The notes under the pieces were generated by a model. That model saw only the letters and a list, made by a program, of their open reading frames with translations, was not told the DNA's origin and made no database searches. The position numbers were made by a program, and so were the translations under genes. Below are positions 48,367 through 59,541 of a stretch of 64,000 bases of DNA, piece by piece. The stretch is taken from NCBI GenBank assembly GCA_037127255.1, contig JBANSL010000018.1, positions 24,277,175 to 24,341,174 on the forward strand, written 5' to 3'. Numbering within the stretch: position 1 is the first letter of the stretch; every line of letters starts with the position of its first letter. Origin of the DNA: Persicaria tinctoria. Lineage: Eukaryota > Streptophyta > Magnoliopsida > Caryophyllales > Polygonaceae.

Positions 48367-50887
48367 TAGCATATAGAGAATATCAATCTCTCCTTTGTCA
48401 CTAAGAGCCTATTTGACTTTTATATAGTTTCTCCATTTGGACTAATCATTTTTTATTATTATTGGAAATAATCTCCAAAAAGTCCCATGCCTCTTTTAAA
48501 ACATCCTAAATTCCTTTTTTTTTTTTTTTTGTGCAAACATCCTAAATTCCTAATGGTGAGGAGGTGTCACATACCTCGCTCTTCTTCGGTCTTCTCTTCT
48601 TTCCTCGTGTTGGTTCATTTTCAAAATAATGGGATTGCTCAAGTTACTTTTTTCGTCCCACTCAAAATTTAAAAAAAAAATGAAATTTGATTTATTATAG
48701 GGACATTTGGAGTTCGTACGGGGTGAGGTAGAAAAAATGATTAAAATTATAAAGAAGTTGAAATTGAAAAATGGTGTGAAATAAAGGTTAAAAGATTATG
48801 AAATAATATAAATTTCGTATGAGACAAAAAAGAGTTCATTTGTAAATAGTGGAGTTTATTTGTTTATTATTAGGGGTATTATTGTAATTTCAAATCAAAT
48901 AAATAAAATAAACTAAAAAAACATGTGAAAAGCTACAAGTATCAGCTTTTTTTTTTAACCACAAATTTTAACTACAAATTTCATATAAACTCTTCCCCAT
49001 ACATTGTTTTTTAAAAAAGCCTTCCAATTTAACACTTTTAAAAGTGTTTATTTGGACCTCATACACACCCATGATATCATTTGATTAATTTTGGATTTGG
49101 GAAGATTTTCAATATATTAAGATGCCGAAAAGTGAAGAGTTTGTACAAAACCATTGTGGATGGTCTTACAAGGGTTAAAGATTAATGTATGGAACAATTT
49201 TGAAATAAGCTCTTTGCAAGACCATTCTGACATCTTTTTTAAAAATTTCTTCAAAATAAAAATATATATTATTTAAATTATTTTTATAATTTTCTTATCA
49301 TAACGATTTAGACAAGATACAAAAACGTCAATTAACACAATTATAAATAAATTATCCTCAAGTCCTTTTTCAGTTTAGAAAATAGTTATAAAAAAAGGGC
49401 CAAGTTCTCCGATTCAAACCACGGATAAGAAAGAAAACAATTAACAAATTAATGAACAGAAGAAAAATGAGTAAATTTTTTGATATGATCTGCAATAAGA
49501 GATCCAATTAATCTTCAAAAATTATTAATGTTTGAATTAATGATGGGATTGGGCGATGAAATTAAAACTTGATTTATGCCAAATCGATTTCAACTAATTG
49601 GGGATCTACTTAACGATCGATACACTCACTAATGGGATTCCAATCGACGGCCGCCACTTCATTTTTAGCAGGTCGGTGGCATAGACTTCTCCGATCCAAT
49701 CCCTTGTCCAACACCATATCTCTTATGACTAGCTAACGATCTTAAATAATGAAATCGGATTGTTACCTTGAACCGATAGCGCTCCTAGAATTAGGGTTTT
49801 ACAAAGAACTGTTGCCAAAGCACGCTAGCGCCGGTATTAGGGCTTTCACCTTTGTCAAGGATACTACGATTCCTATTCAAGGATACTACGATTCCTATTG
49901 ACGTCCTTGCCTACAGTGAAGGGTCGATTTGATGGAAACTTTCCATTTGAGTAAAGTTGTGTGTATTTTTTTTGTTGTTGATATAAGGTAAGAATTTGAC
50001 AGACTTGACATTTCGAGAGGTCGATAAAATCGGCAGACGGCGAACCGTCAAAACATACAAAGTAAATAGCAAAAGGTGCAAACCAGATAGAAACAAGCAA
50101 GCAAATCCGGACGACTAAGCAAACCTAATCCCAACACGTTGGGGACAACATATATAGACTATGAGTAACGTTGTGTTTGTCATTGATGAAAACGCTACTA
50201 TCTCTTTTTGGGATGCTCCAATTCAAAAATATTATGTGAAATAGAAAAAGGAATTGTTGTGCAATTCAGTGGATTTCTTCTTGTCAATAGTTGTTTCGAA
50301 GTCTCGACTAAAGGCTCACTTTTTTCTTATTTAGAAGATTTTTTGAAAAAATAATTTCTTTTTTTTAGAAATAAATACTTTTTTTTTTCATAAAGTTTAT
50401 AGTATTTCAAAACTTATCAACTTTTGTTTCACAGAAATTTCCAACGTCAATTTTTTACGCTCCTAGGTGTTGTTTTACCATGGATGATTGAGAGGGGGGA
50501 GAGATCAAAAGGAGAGAGACAGAGATAGAAGAAAGAACTATAATTGGAATTTTTTTTTCTTACTGTAACTATAATTGGAATTGATTCATAGATATCCCCG
50601 TACCCAAATCCCTTTTATGCATCTTTCCTCTTTACTATATTACACCTTCAACCCTCTAATTAACCTTAATTGCCAAATAACTCCATATATCCTAATTCCT
50701 AACACAATTAAATTACAAATTTCAGTCAATCTTTCAATTCCTCCTTATACGAACCTTAAGTGAGAGTGTGAGACTATTTTTGTTTAATGGGTGAAGGGAC
50801 AAGTTTTTTGTATGCATATGTATAATAAATAAATAAAAACAAAAACTCTTTCCACATAAGCCAATTAATGAAGACTTGAGGGATTTA

Positions 50888-52859
50888 GGGCCTGTTTGGT
50901 GAGGGGTTTTGGAGGAGGTTTTTGAGGTTTGGAAAAAAAAATAAACGAAAATTTCACGAGGTACCCCTGAGGTACGTATTGCTTAATTCACGTGGTGACC
51001 AATTGTTTTACACATTTCACGTGGTGCCCCTGATGCTACATAACCTTTCACATCTTGCCCTTACCTCTATTTTTTAAAGGTTTCCGTTAGTTAAAAATAA
51101 AAAAAATAAAATCAATTAAATCAAAAGAAAGGGGAAAGAAGACACCAAGAACTGAAGACTAAAGAACGTCGAAGAAGCTGAAGCTGCTCCCTCCTGGTGG
51201 TCGGAGCTTCTGGTGGCCGACGTTGGTTCTGGTAGGGGACTCGGAGGAGGCGATGATGCCTGGTTCGTTTTTAACCCTAACCCTGGTCCTAATTCTTCCT
51301 GGTGGCCGAAGTACCTGGGTTTGAAGCCGAATCCAGTACTGTTGATTTCCAACCGATTTGGTTTCTTTAGGAGTCTTGGCATGTCCTGGAGGACCCGTAC
51401 GAAATGAAATCATAGGAATAGAAGAGAGGAAGGGAGCAAACCAGATAGGGTCAACCGCAGCAGCAGCAGCAGCCACCGGCCACTGGCCGAAGCGAACCAC
51501 CGCCAACCATCCTCGTCACCTTGTTGCCCGCACCGGACCTTGTATCCCAAAATCGACCCACCATCGCTTTTTTCTTTCTCTTTTCCAGGCTTTCCTTTTT
51601 CGTTTCCAATACTCAGATATGATTTTCCGCCATTTTTTGTTGAATCTGAGCTTCTTGCAATGGAGACTTGTTGATCTCTTCCAGGGATACTCGGTTTTGT
51701 GTGCTTTGTCTTTCAATCGAATCTTGGTCCTGTGCTGGCAGTCCTTTGTGGTTGTGTTGGACGAGCAGGGTCGACTGGTGGCGATGTCTTTCCGGGGGCG
51801 GCGTACAAGCTTCTGCTGGTGGCGGTGTTTTGCCCGGAGGCGGCTAGGGTTTCTTAAGGGTACCACGTGAAAAGGGTAAAACAATTGGTCACCACATGAA
51901 TTAAGCGATACCTCAAGGGTACCTCGTGAAATTTCCTAAAAATAAACTTGTAGGAAATGTTTGGTAGACATAGTTTTGAAAGAGTTGAAGTTTTGGGAGG
52001 GCTTTGAGCGAGTTGTCATTCTTTCAATTTTCATATCTGGTGAGGCAAGCTTTGAAAGCTTTGATGCTAGCTTGCAAAAATAATTTTCATTCTACCCCTT
52101 TAATTTTTCCTTATTCCATATCCCCAACCGGTTCTTCCTCCCTGTGCCCATAGGTGAAAGATCACGAGGTCCACGAGCACTTCCAGTCGGCACCGGAGAC
52201 CACTATTGAAGCATCATACCCAAGGTAATGCATCACCAAATGCCACCGATGAGGCTGTTAATAGTCGGAGCAACTTTTCTATCAAAAATACCTTAGAAGA
52301 CAAGTGGAATGAATGCCCAAAAAAATCAAGTAAATTGAACACAAAAAACAAAATCAAATTTGTTGAATTCAAAACACATTTTTAGGAACTAGTTCATAAA
52401 TTAGCCAATTTTCATGCTTAGTCTCAACAAACAAGATTGAATTTAGATTTAGATTTCATAGTTGATAAACCCTAAAACCCCAAATCTTATCAAGTAATTC
52501 ATAATTATGAAATCAAATGCATGAAAAACGTACCATGAATCACATTAACCATCTTAGCGGAAATTTCCGAGCAAAAAATAATCAACAATTCATGGTCTCC
52601 CTATACGTTGGAAGAGGAAGATCGTGATGAACAGGGTTGGCTACCACTCCCATATATTCCTAACAATTTAAAGGGCTTTTTTTATTTATCATTTTATCTA
52701 TAAATCTTTCGATAACCTCATATATACCAAACACTTAACAAGATTTTTCCAAGAATTAATAAAAAAACAAAAAACTACTCTTTAACTTCGTAATATCTCC
52801 AGCTCTAACTCCAACTCCAACTTCAACTATTAAAAAAACTCTTTTTACCAAACATACCC
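50888..52859. mobile_element. PIF/Harbinger-type (Tourist-like) element
   Basis: 1972 bp with ends GGGCCTGTTTGGT / ACCAAACATACCC and a TTA duplication (50885-50887 and 52860-52862). Copy 1 has the empty site near 46264. About half its length is another element nested inside. No transposase was seen. Confidence 0.7.
50947..51937. mobile_element. Mutator-type element nested in the Harbinger-type element
   Basis: 991 bp with long inverted ends (AAATTTCACGAGGTACCC and GCTTAATTCACGTGGTGACC in both) and a 10-bp duplication AAAAATAAAC (50937-50946 and 51938-51947). The interior (51120-51870) is GC-richer with open frames on both strands (for example 51358-51870, plus), possibly captured host sequence. 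No protein family was recognised. Confidence 0.7.
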
Positions 52860-52999
52860 TTAATGTATGACACTCGTTCTAAAATTTGCCTCTAGGGAGG
52901 GATGGATTTGGTGGACGGGATTGAGGGGATGATTTTGAGGGATAATCTCTGCCATTGCCTTAGTGTGGACCGTTCTCTGGTGCTCGAATCTCGCCGCCT

Positions 53000-53562
53000 C
53001 GCTGAAGTCCTATTGGGATTCGGGATCGAGGGTCGTGTGCACATGTGCGCCCTTGCGCTAATAACCTAGTACATATAAGTCAAGAAGGCTTCCATCCTAA
53101 AACCAATTGGCAATAGAAAGAGTAACCCACTAGCTTAATTATATACTAAGATTTCTTTGTTCATATTATCAATGTGGGACACTTTTGGTCACTTCACATT
53201 AGTTCATTCTCTCAACACGCTCCCGCAAGTGCAACTAGGGTCGTTTTTCGCCTCTAGTTGACAGTTGGATAACGGGTCTAGCATCTCATTCTCTTTTTAA
53301 CTAGCCTAGGATCAAGAGTCGGGTCGTTTGGCTTTTCCGCTCTGATACCATGCTGAAGTCCTATTGGGACTCGGGATTGAGGGTCGTGTGCACACGTGCG
53401 CCCTTGCGCTAATACCCTAGCACATAAGCCGAGCGGGGTTCCATCCTAAAATAAATTGGCAATAGAAGGACTAACCCACTAGCTTATATACTAAGGCTTC
53501 TTTGTTCATATTATTAATGTGGGACACTTTTGGTCACTTCATATTAGTTCATTCTCTCAACA
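53000..53562 (-). mobile_element. TRIM (miniature LTR retrotransposon)
   Basis: 563 bp with LTRs 53000-53217 (218 bp) and 53351-53562 (212 bp), a 133-bp interior and the target duplication CGCCT (52995-52999 and 53563-53567). On the minus strand the primer site TGGTATCAGAGC (53339-53350) adjoins the right LTR directly, and a GCGGGAGCG purine tract adjoins the left LTR. It has no coding capacity. Copy 1 has the empty site near 46444. Confidence 0.9.
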
Positions 53563-54440
53563 CGCCTTTGCATTCAAAACTAGTGAATCCCTCAAACCTC
53601 CTCGTCACTCGCTCTCCATCCCTCTCGTCTGTTATGCAACCTTGGTGTGAAGAAGAAGTCGATCGAAAGATCACAGCTTCCCTGTCCGGATCGAATTCCG
53701 AGCTCTCAATCTCCTCTCCCATGATTGTCATCGACCTTGCTCTTCGTCTCTTTTCTCGCTCTCTCGTCTGCAGTATCCTTGTTGCCATTTTGGCTCTCTG
53801 ACTGAGATCTCCTTTCACCTAGCTCGCAAAACAAACCATGGGAAATGAGGGCTTCCAACGCCGAGGACCAGACGAATTAGACCCTCAAAGTCGAAGCTAT
53901 TGAACGAATCCATTGCAGTTGTGTTTCCGCTCTCTATTTACCAAAATCAATGTGTCGATTGAATAGGGGCATTTTAGTCATTTTACTTTTTACCACAAAA
54001 AAAAAATCATCATTCTACTAAATAACAACGCAATTATTTTTACAAAATAATCTTTATCTGCTACGACCTTAAAATACACAAAAATAATCTTATCTCTCAA
54101 AATTTAATTACATATACAAGATTTTACCTATAATTTTTTTTTAAAAATGATATATATTTGAAGGGCGCGTTTGGTATAAACATGTAATGTAAACAGAATG
54201 AAGACAAATTTTCTATATGAAAATATATCTAAATAAAAGAAAAATGCTATTTTTTATATGAAAAATAAGATATGAAGGATAATGATTAAAAGAGTATATG
54301 ACTATGTTTACCTCTTATTCCGATGAGAGATGAAATAAGGAAGAAAAAAACTAATTTTGTATTAAAAACACAATTATTAAATTTTTTAGCAATTTATCTT
54401 AAATTATAAATAAAATATATTTATTTTTCCCCTTTATCTT

Positions 54441-54614
54441 TCTAAAATATAAACCAAATGAGCTCTAAGACTGTCGATATGTCAAATTTTTAACTGATGA
54501 GGATTTGTCGATGCAAATCATTCGTATTCTAAAATATAAACCAAATGAGCTCTAAGACTGTCGATATGTCAAATTTTTAACTGATGAGGATTTGTCGATG
54601 CAAATCATTCGTAT
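54441..54614. repeat. 87-bp tandem duplication
   Basis: Two head-to-tail copies of an 87-bp unit starting TCTAAAATATAAACCAAATG. Copy 1 of the segmental duplication has only one. Confidence 0.9.
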
Positions 54615-54740
54615 TGATTTTTTTGGTGGAAACAAATCATTCGTATTGATAAATCAAGTCATAAAACAGATTCAACAAGATCTTATAATATATATAGCAC
54701 ATAAAGGATATCAATCTCTCCCTTGTCACTAAGTTATTGA

Positions 54741-55527
54741 GGACTTTTATCCACTCGAAAACGATTTTCTACAAGCTGGATCTCATTAAATTGAACGCAG
54801 TGGTAGTTTATATCGCATGAAAAAATAGAAATTAGTAGTAGAAAGCTTTCTAGAAGTTAGATAAATGAGTACAAGTAGACAAGTAGTAGGCGGGAAGTGA
54901 CGTTGGTTCAATGTATTTTCTTATAAAACGACTAATTAAATTACAACTATAAAATATTAAAAAAAGGAAAAAAATATATATACAAGGTCCATCTATGTAA
55001 TATGCTAGAATAGAGACCTAAAGTCTTATATGGTGTAATCCGATCTCTGGGTTTTTTGACACGTCAATTAATAATGATCTAATATATTTAAATCATGTTA
55101 GATAATGATATCATTTATTTTATCCATGCGTTACATATCTTGAGTAGTTACAAAATATATCATCTTACCATGAGTTGTTTTATAAATATTGTATATTGAA
55201 TAAATTTTATCTTTAGCCATTAGGATTGATTATTTTAACTCATTATATCTAATTGTTAGGATGTCTTGAATCTAATTGGTTTAGGTTTGAGCTTTATTGA
55301 CATACCTAATTTGATAGAATTAACTTTATCTATTTGTGCCTTATTGATAGATTTATCCTAGTAGGATTAGATTTATTTTAGGCTATATAATCTCCTATAG
55401 GCAAAACCCTAGAAGTATCCAACTCAATTCAACACAATTAAGTTGAGTCCTAATTGAGTGGTGCGTTGTAGTTGATTCTAGGAAAAATAAAATAAAACAA
55501 TATGTTATCATAGTTTATAAAAAGTTA
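54741..55527. other. AT-rich intergenic DNA
   Basis: No gene, repeat or clear regulatory element was recognised here. Confidence 0.5.
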
Positions 55528-55786
55528 CTCCCTCCGATCGGAAATATTTGATGTTTTAGGAGGTGAAATTTGATCAACAATATTTCATATTTTAGAAGTA
55601 ATAATTACCCTCTTTTTTACTTTTGCACTAATAATAATCTAATTTGTACTTTCTTTTTTGTTTAACCCATCACATTGTGCATAATAAATGTGATGGGGGA
55701 GTAGAAGTTATATGATGGTGTATTTAAAGTTGAAAATGATATTTCTTAATCTTTGTAAAACATCGTTTATTTTCGATCGGAGGGAG
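55528..55786. mobile_element. Stowaway-type MITE
   Basis: 259 bp, ends CTCCCTCCGATCGG / CGATCGGAGGGAG, flanked by TA on both sides. Confidence 0.85.
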
Positions 55787-56056
55787 TATTACATATAAGC
55801 CACAATCTATCTATATATATTTAGATTTTAGTTAACTAACATAAATATAAATAAAAAATATTTCATATTCATACTTACCAAAAATATTAATAGATAAATA
55901 TGTAGTACGGAGTATTTGATAAGTGCTATTTTATTTATATCTATATTATTTTTTGGTGGAAAAATGATCTATATTTAGATTATTATTTTATTATTTATTG
56001 AAATCTATCTAAATTATTTATAATATTGTATTAATGTATTCTCCGGTACTTGCATT

Positions 56057-56082
56057 AGTGTGTGTGTGTATATATATATATA
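56057..56082. repeat. TG/TA microsatellite
   Basis: A run of TG followed by a run of TA dinucleotides, in an AT-rich intergenic stretch (55787-56250) that otherwise shows nothing. Confidence 0.8.
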
Positions 56083-56249
56083 ATAGATATTATATTTAAT
56101 ATATAATATATTTGTATATATGCTGGACGGGACGAGATTTGCGGGATTGGGACGGGTCGTCCCGTTCCGAATCGGGCCTATATTGACGCGTTCGTGGAAT
56201 TTCACCTGTACTTATTACCTCATCACGACGACAAAATGTCTTAGCCTTA

Positions 56250-57120
56250 ATAGTGAGGGGTTATGATCAAACTAGGCGTTTATTAGTCCAAGCGATGGGG
56301 ATGGTACGTTTGGCTCGCAAGGATTTAAACTATTCAGTTGTCGGCTTGAGAGGAAATCAGGTGATGTTCTTATTCCAAGAACGTTCTTCTCCGATCAAAG
56401 ACCTTAAGAACTCAACTCCTGGGACTTTAGATCTGGGAGATAATCAGAGCTTTTCTACTTTCTCTCTTGAATCGGATCTCTGTCTTTGAGATCGGAGAGG
56501 GGTATTTATAGGGAAACCAAGCGAGCAGTTGGCTGACGACCTCGTGATTTTACATATGACATGTGTAATGCATGCCCTCACGCTTAGGGGCATAGGCAAT
56601 ACATGTGGTGCTATTAGAAGCGAGGTGCTTGAGCTAGCGAGCTGCTTGCTAGGATCCCGAAGAGCCACGAGGTACTGGTGGAACCTACCCTGGGTTTTAT
56701 GTGGGTTTATACCAAGATCTAATGTCGTGAGGAAATACGGACCGAGGATTTTGAGGGTGTTGGGTTTGGTCGGGGCTTGACCGAGTACTTTACTCGCGAT
56801 ATATCTTGTGGTGGGGCCATATGTCTTTTTGCGTTAGGTGGCCTATTTACGACGTTATACCTGTGTTATTTAATAGGCTTATTTTCTATGGCATCGTCAT
56901 ATCTCCTTGTAATCAGATTGCGAGCGATATATCGTTTGCGATTAGGTTTTGACAAACACGATGCTTTCCGCCAAAAAGCCGGCTCTTTGGATGGGCCTTG
57001 ATTGGGCCTAACGTGTTTTTCGGCCCATTTGATGGGGTGACCCCACAGAGACCTATAAGTGGTGTTTTCGTCTTAGTCCCTTCATTTCACATTTCCAAAC
57101 ACAGATGTTATGTTGATGAC
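56250..57120. other. unresolved segment, LTR-like
   Basis: A GC-moderate segment with a GGTATTTATAGGG box near 56504, GGGCCTTGATTGGGCC-type sequence near 56994 and no convincing protein. The texture is that of an LTR or other retrotransposon part, but no paired LTR, primer site or target duplication was found. Confidence 0.3.
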
Positions 57121-57181
57121 AGATAAAGTTGTCATTTATTAGTGATGAAATATAATAGAAATTGACTTGTATCTTCTATAG

Positions 57182-57592
57182 TTATATTTCTTCGTAACAC
57201 AGGTAGTTGGGAAAAACATCTCCGTTTTCTTCTAGGCCCGGTTGCTCTATTGCCACATCAAAGTGAGATTCTCCTTGGTATTCGAAGGTAAGGTTGCTCC
57301 CTATTCTGAGGTTGATAGTGCTAGTGAAAGATCTCCAGCCCTCTGAAAGAGAGAACCAATCCCCTTCGTCTCTTTTGACTAGCACCAAGAATTCCTAGTT
57401 CGAGGGAGAGCACAAAATGATTTGGTCTAGTATTTCTTCCCCGAATTCTACAAAGATGTACGGTAAGGGGAGCCTGTGTAGTTGGCTTTCCCTCAAGATT
57501 ATCCTGGCGAATTTATGATTTGGGAAAAGCATAGTATTCATGATGAAGGTTGGTGGAGAGATTCCCCTTAGAGAGATTTCTCCTGAAGCCAT
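57182..57592 (-). pseudogene. B3-domain-like protein, premature stop
   Basis: ATG at 57592 (MASGEISL). The frame continues to 57182 but has a TAG at 57395-57397 after CSPSN. The order LFPNHKFARI, LPLPYIFVEF, EFLVLVKRDEGDWFSLSEGW and LTFEYQGESHFDVAI follows the plant B3 fold (REM-like): a strand ending in W, then GW..F, then a last strand ending in F.V. B3 proteins bind DNA in the nucleus. At about 136 codons there is room for one domain only. An AT-rich CATAAATAAAATT box lies about 35 bases upstream. It may be a pseudogene. The B3 call is from pattern alone. Confidence 0.55.
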
Positions 57593-57921
57593 ATCAAAAC
57601 TCGGTATTTAAGCTTCAAGTAATTTTATTTATGCGTTACTTGATCTCAGTATCGTCTTTATTTATACTAGTTTTGCTAACTATGGATTTGGATGTTGTTT
57701 CGCCGAGTTATCCCTGGGTCGTTCTGAAGCAAGGAGGTGTGTGTCGTTAGCATGTTTTTCGTGCAGATCGGTGTATCATGTTTGCATGTAGCCTTCTTTG
57801 CCGCGTGGAGGGGGGTCGTACTTATCAAGTGCTCTTTGTTGTGCTATTTGATATTTGTCGACATCGTGGTAGACCTGGGCGATCCGCGGTGCCTTTTGTT
57901 GTTTCTCTTTGTAAAGATCAG

Positions 57922-57930
57922 TATAAAAAG
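57922..57930 (+). promoter_or_regulatory. TATA box of the plus-strand B3-like gene
   Basis: TATAAAAAG, 42 bases before the first ATG at 57972. Confidence 0.5.
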
Positions 57931-57971
57931 GTAAGGAACCCAAGGTTTATCACAATTTACTTGTTCCTCGC

Positions 57972-58370
57972 ATGATGGGTTTTACCTGGCATATTGTCGC
58001 GGAGGGGCATTTATATAGGATGGTAAGTTATATTATGCAATTTATTTCTTGATAAGATAGTAGGGCTTTTCTGATGTGCTTGTTGTTGTTGCAGCCTTCA
58101 CCATCTGTATATCATGATTATGGTTATGATGCACTTGGCTTTGTGCATTTATGGACGCGAGCTGATGAGGAATTCGTGGTGAGGGTGGAACCCTTAGGGC
58201 CCAATAACTATTGGTTTACTACTGGGTGGCCCGAGATCGTTGTTTCGAATGAACTTTGAATTGGGACACACTTGATTTTTGAGTATGATGCACACTCTTC
58301 TTTTGATGTTGTTGCTATGGACCACGGTCCTGGTCAAAATGGTAACTTAGATTTTACGGTTCGGTGCTGA
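57972..58370 (+). pseudogene. B3-domain-like gene, two exons, premature stop
   Basis: ATG at 57972 (MMGFTWHIVAEGHLYRM). The intron is 58023-58094 (GTAAGT...TTGCAG) and exon 2 starts PSPSVYHDYGYDALGF. It carries EEFVVRVEPLGPNNYWFTTGW and then IGTHLIFEYDAHSSFDVVAMD, the same layout as the neighbouring B3-like frames. A TGA at 58257-58259 cuts the frame just before the last strand; without it the frame would run to 58370. The TATA box, intron and spacing suggest it was a gene. Orthology to a named B3 protein is unknown. Confidence 0.5.
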
Positions 58371-58566
58371 AATTCCTATTCTTGCAACTTTTTGTGCGGT
58401 TACATCGCTAGTTTTGTTGGATGGTTTTGTCTAATGTATAATAAATAACCCAATACATCTAGGCAACGTTCTTTGTTTGGATTTGTCGCGCAGAATGTAT
58501 TAGTGGAGTTTTAGTATTTTAGCTATTGGCACTTGTGTTTGCTAGGTAAAGGTGGCTATTGAATAC

Positions 58567-58962
58567 AATCTCCAGTGTTTTCCGTGAATGAGCGTCTTAC
58601 TTAAGGCAATCTCCAGCGTTTTGTACGCGAAGGAGATCGAACTGAGAATTAAGTAACAACCAGTATATTCTACGCGAAGCAGAAATTAATTATTGGACGA
58701 TCTCCAGCTTTCTCGGATGTTTTAAAGGGGTCGGGTTGGGGATTAGGTAATCTCCAGCATATTCTAAGCGAAGGAGGAACCTACTAAAAATCAATCTCCA
58801 GTGTCTTTGACGCGATGGAGATTAGAGAGTAACTTAATAAATAATCTCCAGCGTTTTTGGACGCAAAGGAGATTAGAGGCAAGAATTAGGTAATCTCCAA
58901 CGCATTCTTCGGGGAGGAGGGACCTACCTAATTTAAACAATCTCCAGCGTCTTCGGAGGCTA
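58567..58962. repeat. tandem array of hairpin-forming units
   Basis: About seven diverged units of 50-60 bp. The best ones read AATCTCCAGCGTTTTT then GGACGC...GGAGATT, so each can fold: AATCTCC pairs with GGAGATT and GCGT with ACGC. It lies between two B3-like genes. Confidence 0.7.
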
Positions 58963-59068
58963 AAGACTTATTTTCCAATATCATCATACAAGGGGTCTTT
59001 ATTGATAGCAGGAGTTACATTTTAAGAGCACAAAATAAAAACATCGCTTACCGAACTGTTGCTGGGAC

Positions 59069-59446
59069 TTAGTGGAAGCCATTTGAAGCTGGGCTGTCGT
59101 AACTGTCATCGTAGATTTCTTCCTCGATGTCATAGCCTTCTTTATCCAAAAAATGGACTTCAAACCTTGCTTCGCCCAGGTGGGTGAACACTATTGATGT
59201 TTCCAAATCGAGGCCGTGTGTTTCGACAAAGTATCTCCATCCACGTGCTACCCAGTGAGATCCGTAAGTGCCCCCCACGATATGAACAGGGAAATCTTTG
59301 ACGACGCGAGTGGACAAGAAGATTTGCTCGGGTACCTGGGGCTGGAAGTACTCACCGAATTCATAGGGTAACATCATGCGTATGTATTGTTCGTCCCCTG
59401 CTAAGTAGATATCAAACACAAGGAGATTGTTTGGATTTTGATCCAT
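59069..59446 (-). CDS. small B3-domain-like protein
   Basis: An intact 125-codon frame, ATG at 59446 (MDQNPNNLLVFDIYLAGDEQ). Order of segments: YIRMMLPYEFGEYF (strand and helix), VVKDFPVHIVGGTYGSHWVARGW (strand ending in W, then GW), RYFVETHGLDLETSIVFTH (helix and strand) and EARFEVHFLDKEGYDIEEE. This is the B3 fold layout of plant REM-type proteins. The C-terminus is acidic. A TATAAAAGGG box lies 79-88 bases upstream. It is the only uninterrupted member of the cluster. Being a single-domain B3 protein, it could be a nuclear DNA-binding protein or a decaying copy. No substrate site is predicted. Confidence 0.6.
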   Translation of the reverse strand: MDQNPNNLLVFDIYLAGDEQYIRMMLPYEFGEYFQPQVPEQIFLSTRVVKDFPVHIVGGTYGSHWVARGWRYFVETHGLDLETSIVFTHLGEARFEVHFLDKEGYDIEEEIYDDSYDSPASNGFH

Positions 59447-59524
59447 GGTATTAGTTGCCAGGCCTCTTGTTTTGCAAACGTTTGTTTTTATGATGGGGTC
59501 GTGCCTTTAATTTTGTAGGTAATG

Positions 59525-59534
59525 CCCTTTTATA
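59525..59534 (-). promoter_or_regulatory. TATA box of the intact B3-like gene
   Basis: TATAAAAGGG on the minus strand, 79 bases before the ATG at 59446. Confidence 0.55.
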
Positions 59535-59541
59535 GTGGCAT

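Larger units (their letters stand above)
39319..48420. repeat. segmental duplication, copy 1
   Basis: It begins TATTGGAAATAATCTCC and matches copy 2 (48459-54740) in order and direction through shared blocks (for example 39680-40400 with 49640-50390, 46250-46990 with 50870/52860-54210, and 47570-47930 with 54220-54690). Without Copia element C and the MITEs it is about 3-4 kb. Copy 2 has an extra 0.7 kb (about 48895-49580) or copy 1 lost it. Short open frames in it were not recognised. Confidence 0.8.
48459..54740. repeat. segmental duplication, copy 2
   Basis: Direct repeat of copy 1, starting TATTATTGGAAATAATCTCC and ending near GATATCAATCTCTCCCTTGTC. It has a Harbinger-type element, a TRIM and an 87-bp internal duplication as private changes, and keeps the empty sites of the copy 1 insertions. 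Confidence 0.8.

Noticed and set aside
57737..57975. Open frames upstream of the plus-strand B3-like gene
   Set aside because: They lie across the TATA box, overlap in two frames and lack any B3 pattern.
58567..58962. CRISPR array
   Set aside because: Units diverge, spacers are not unique and of equal length, and this is a plant nuclear context.
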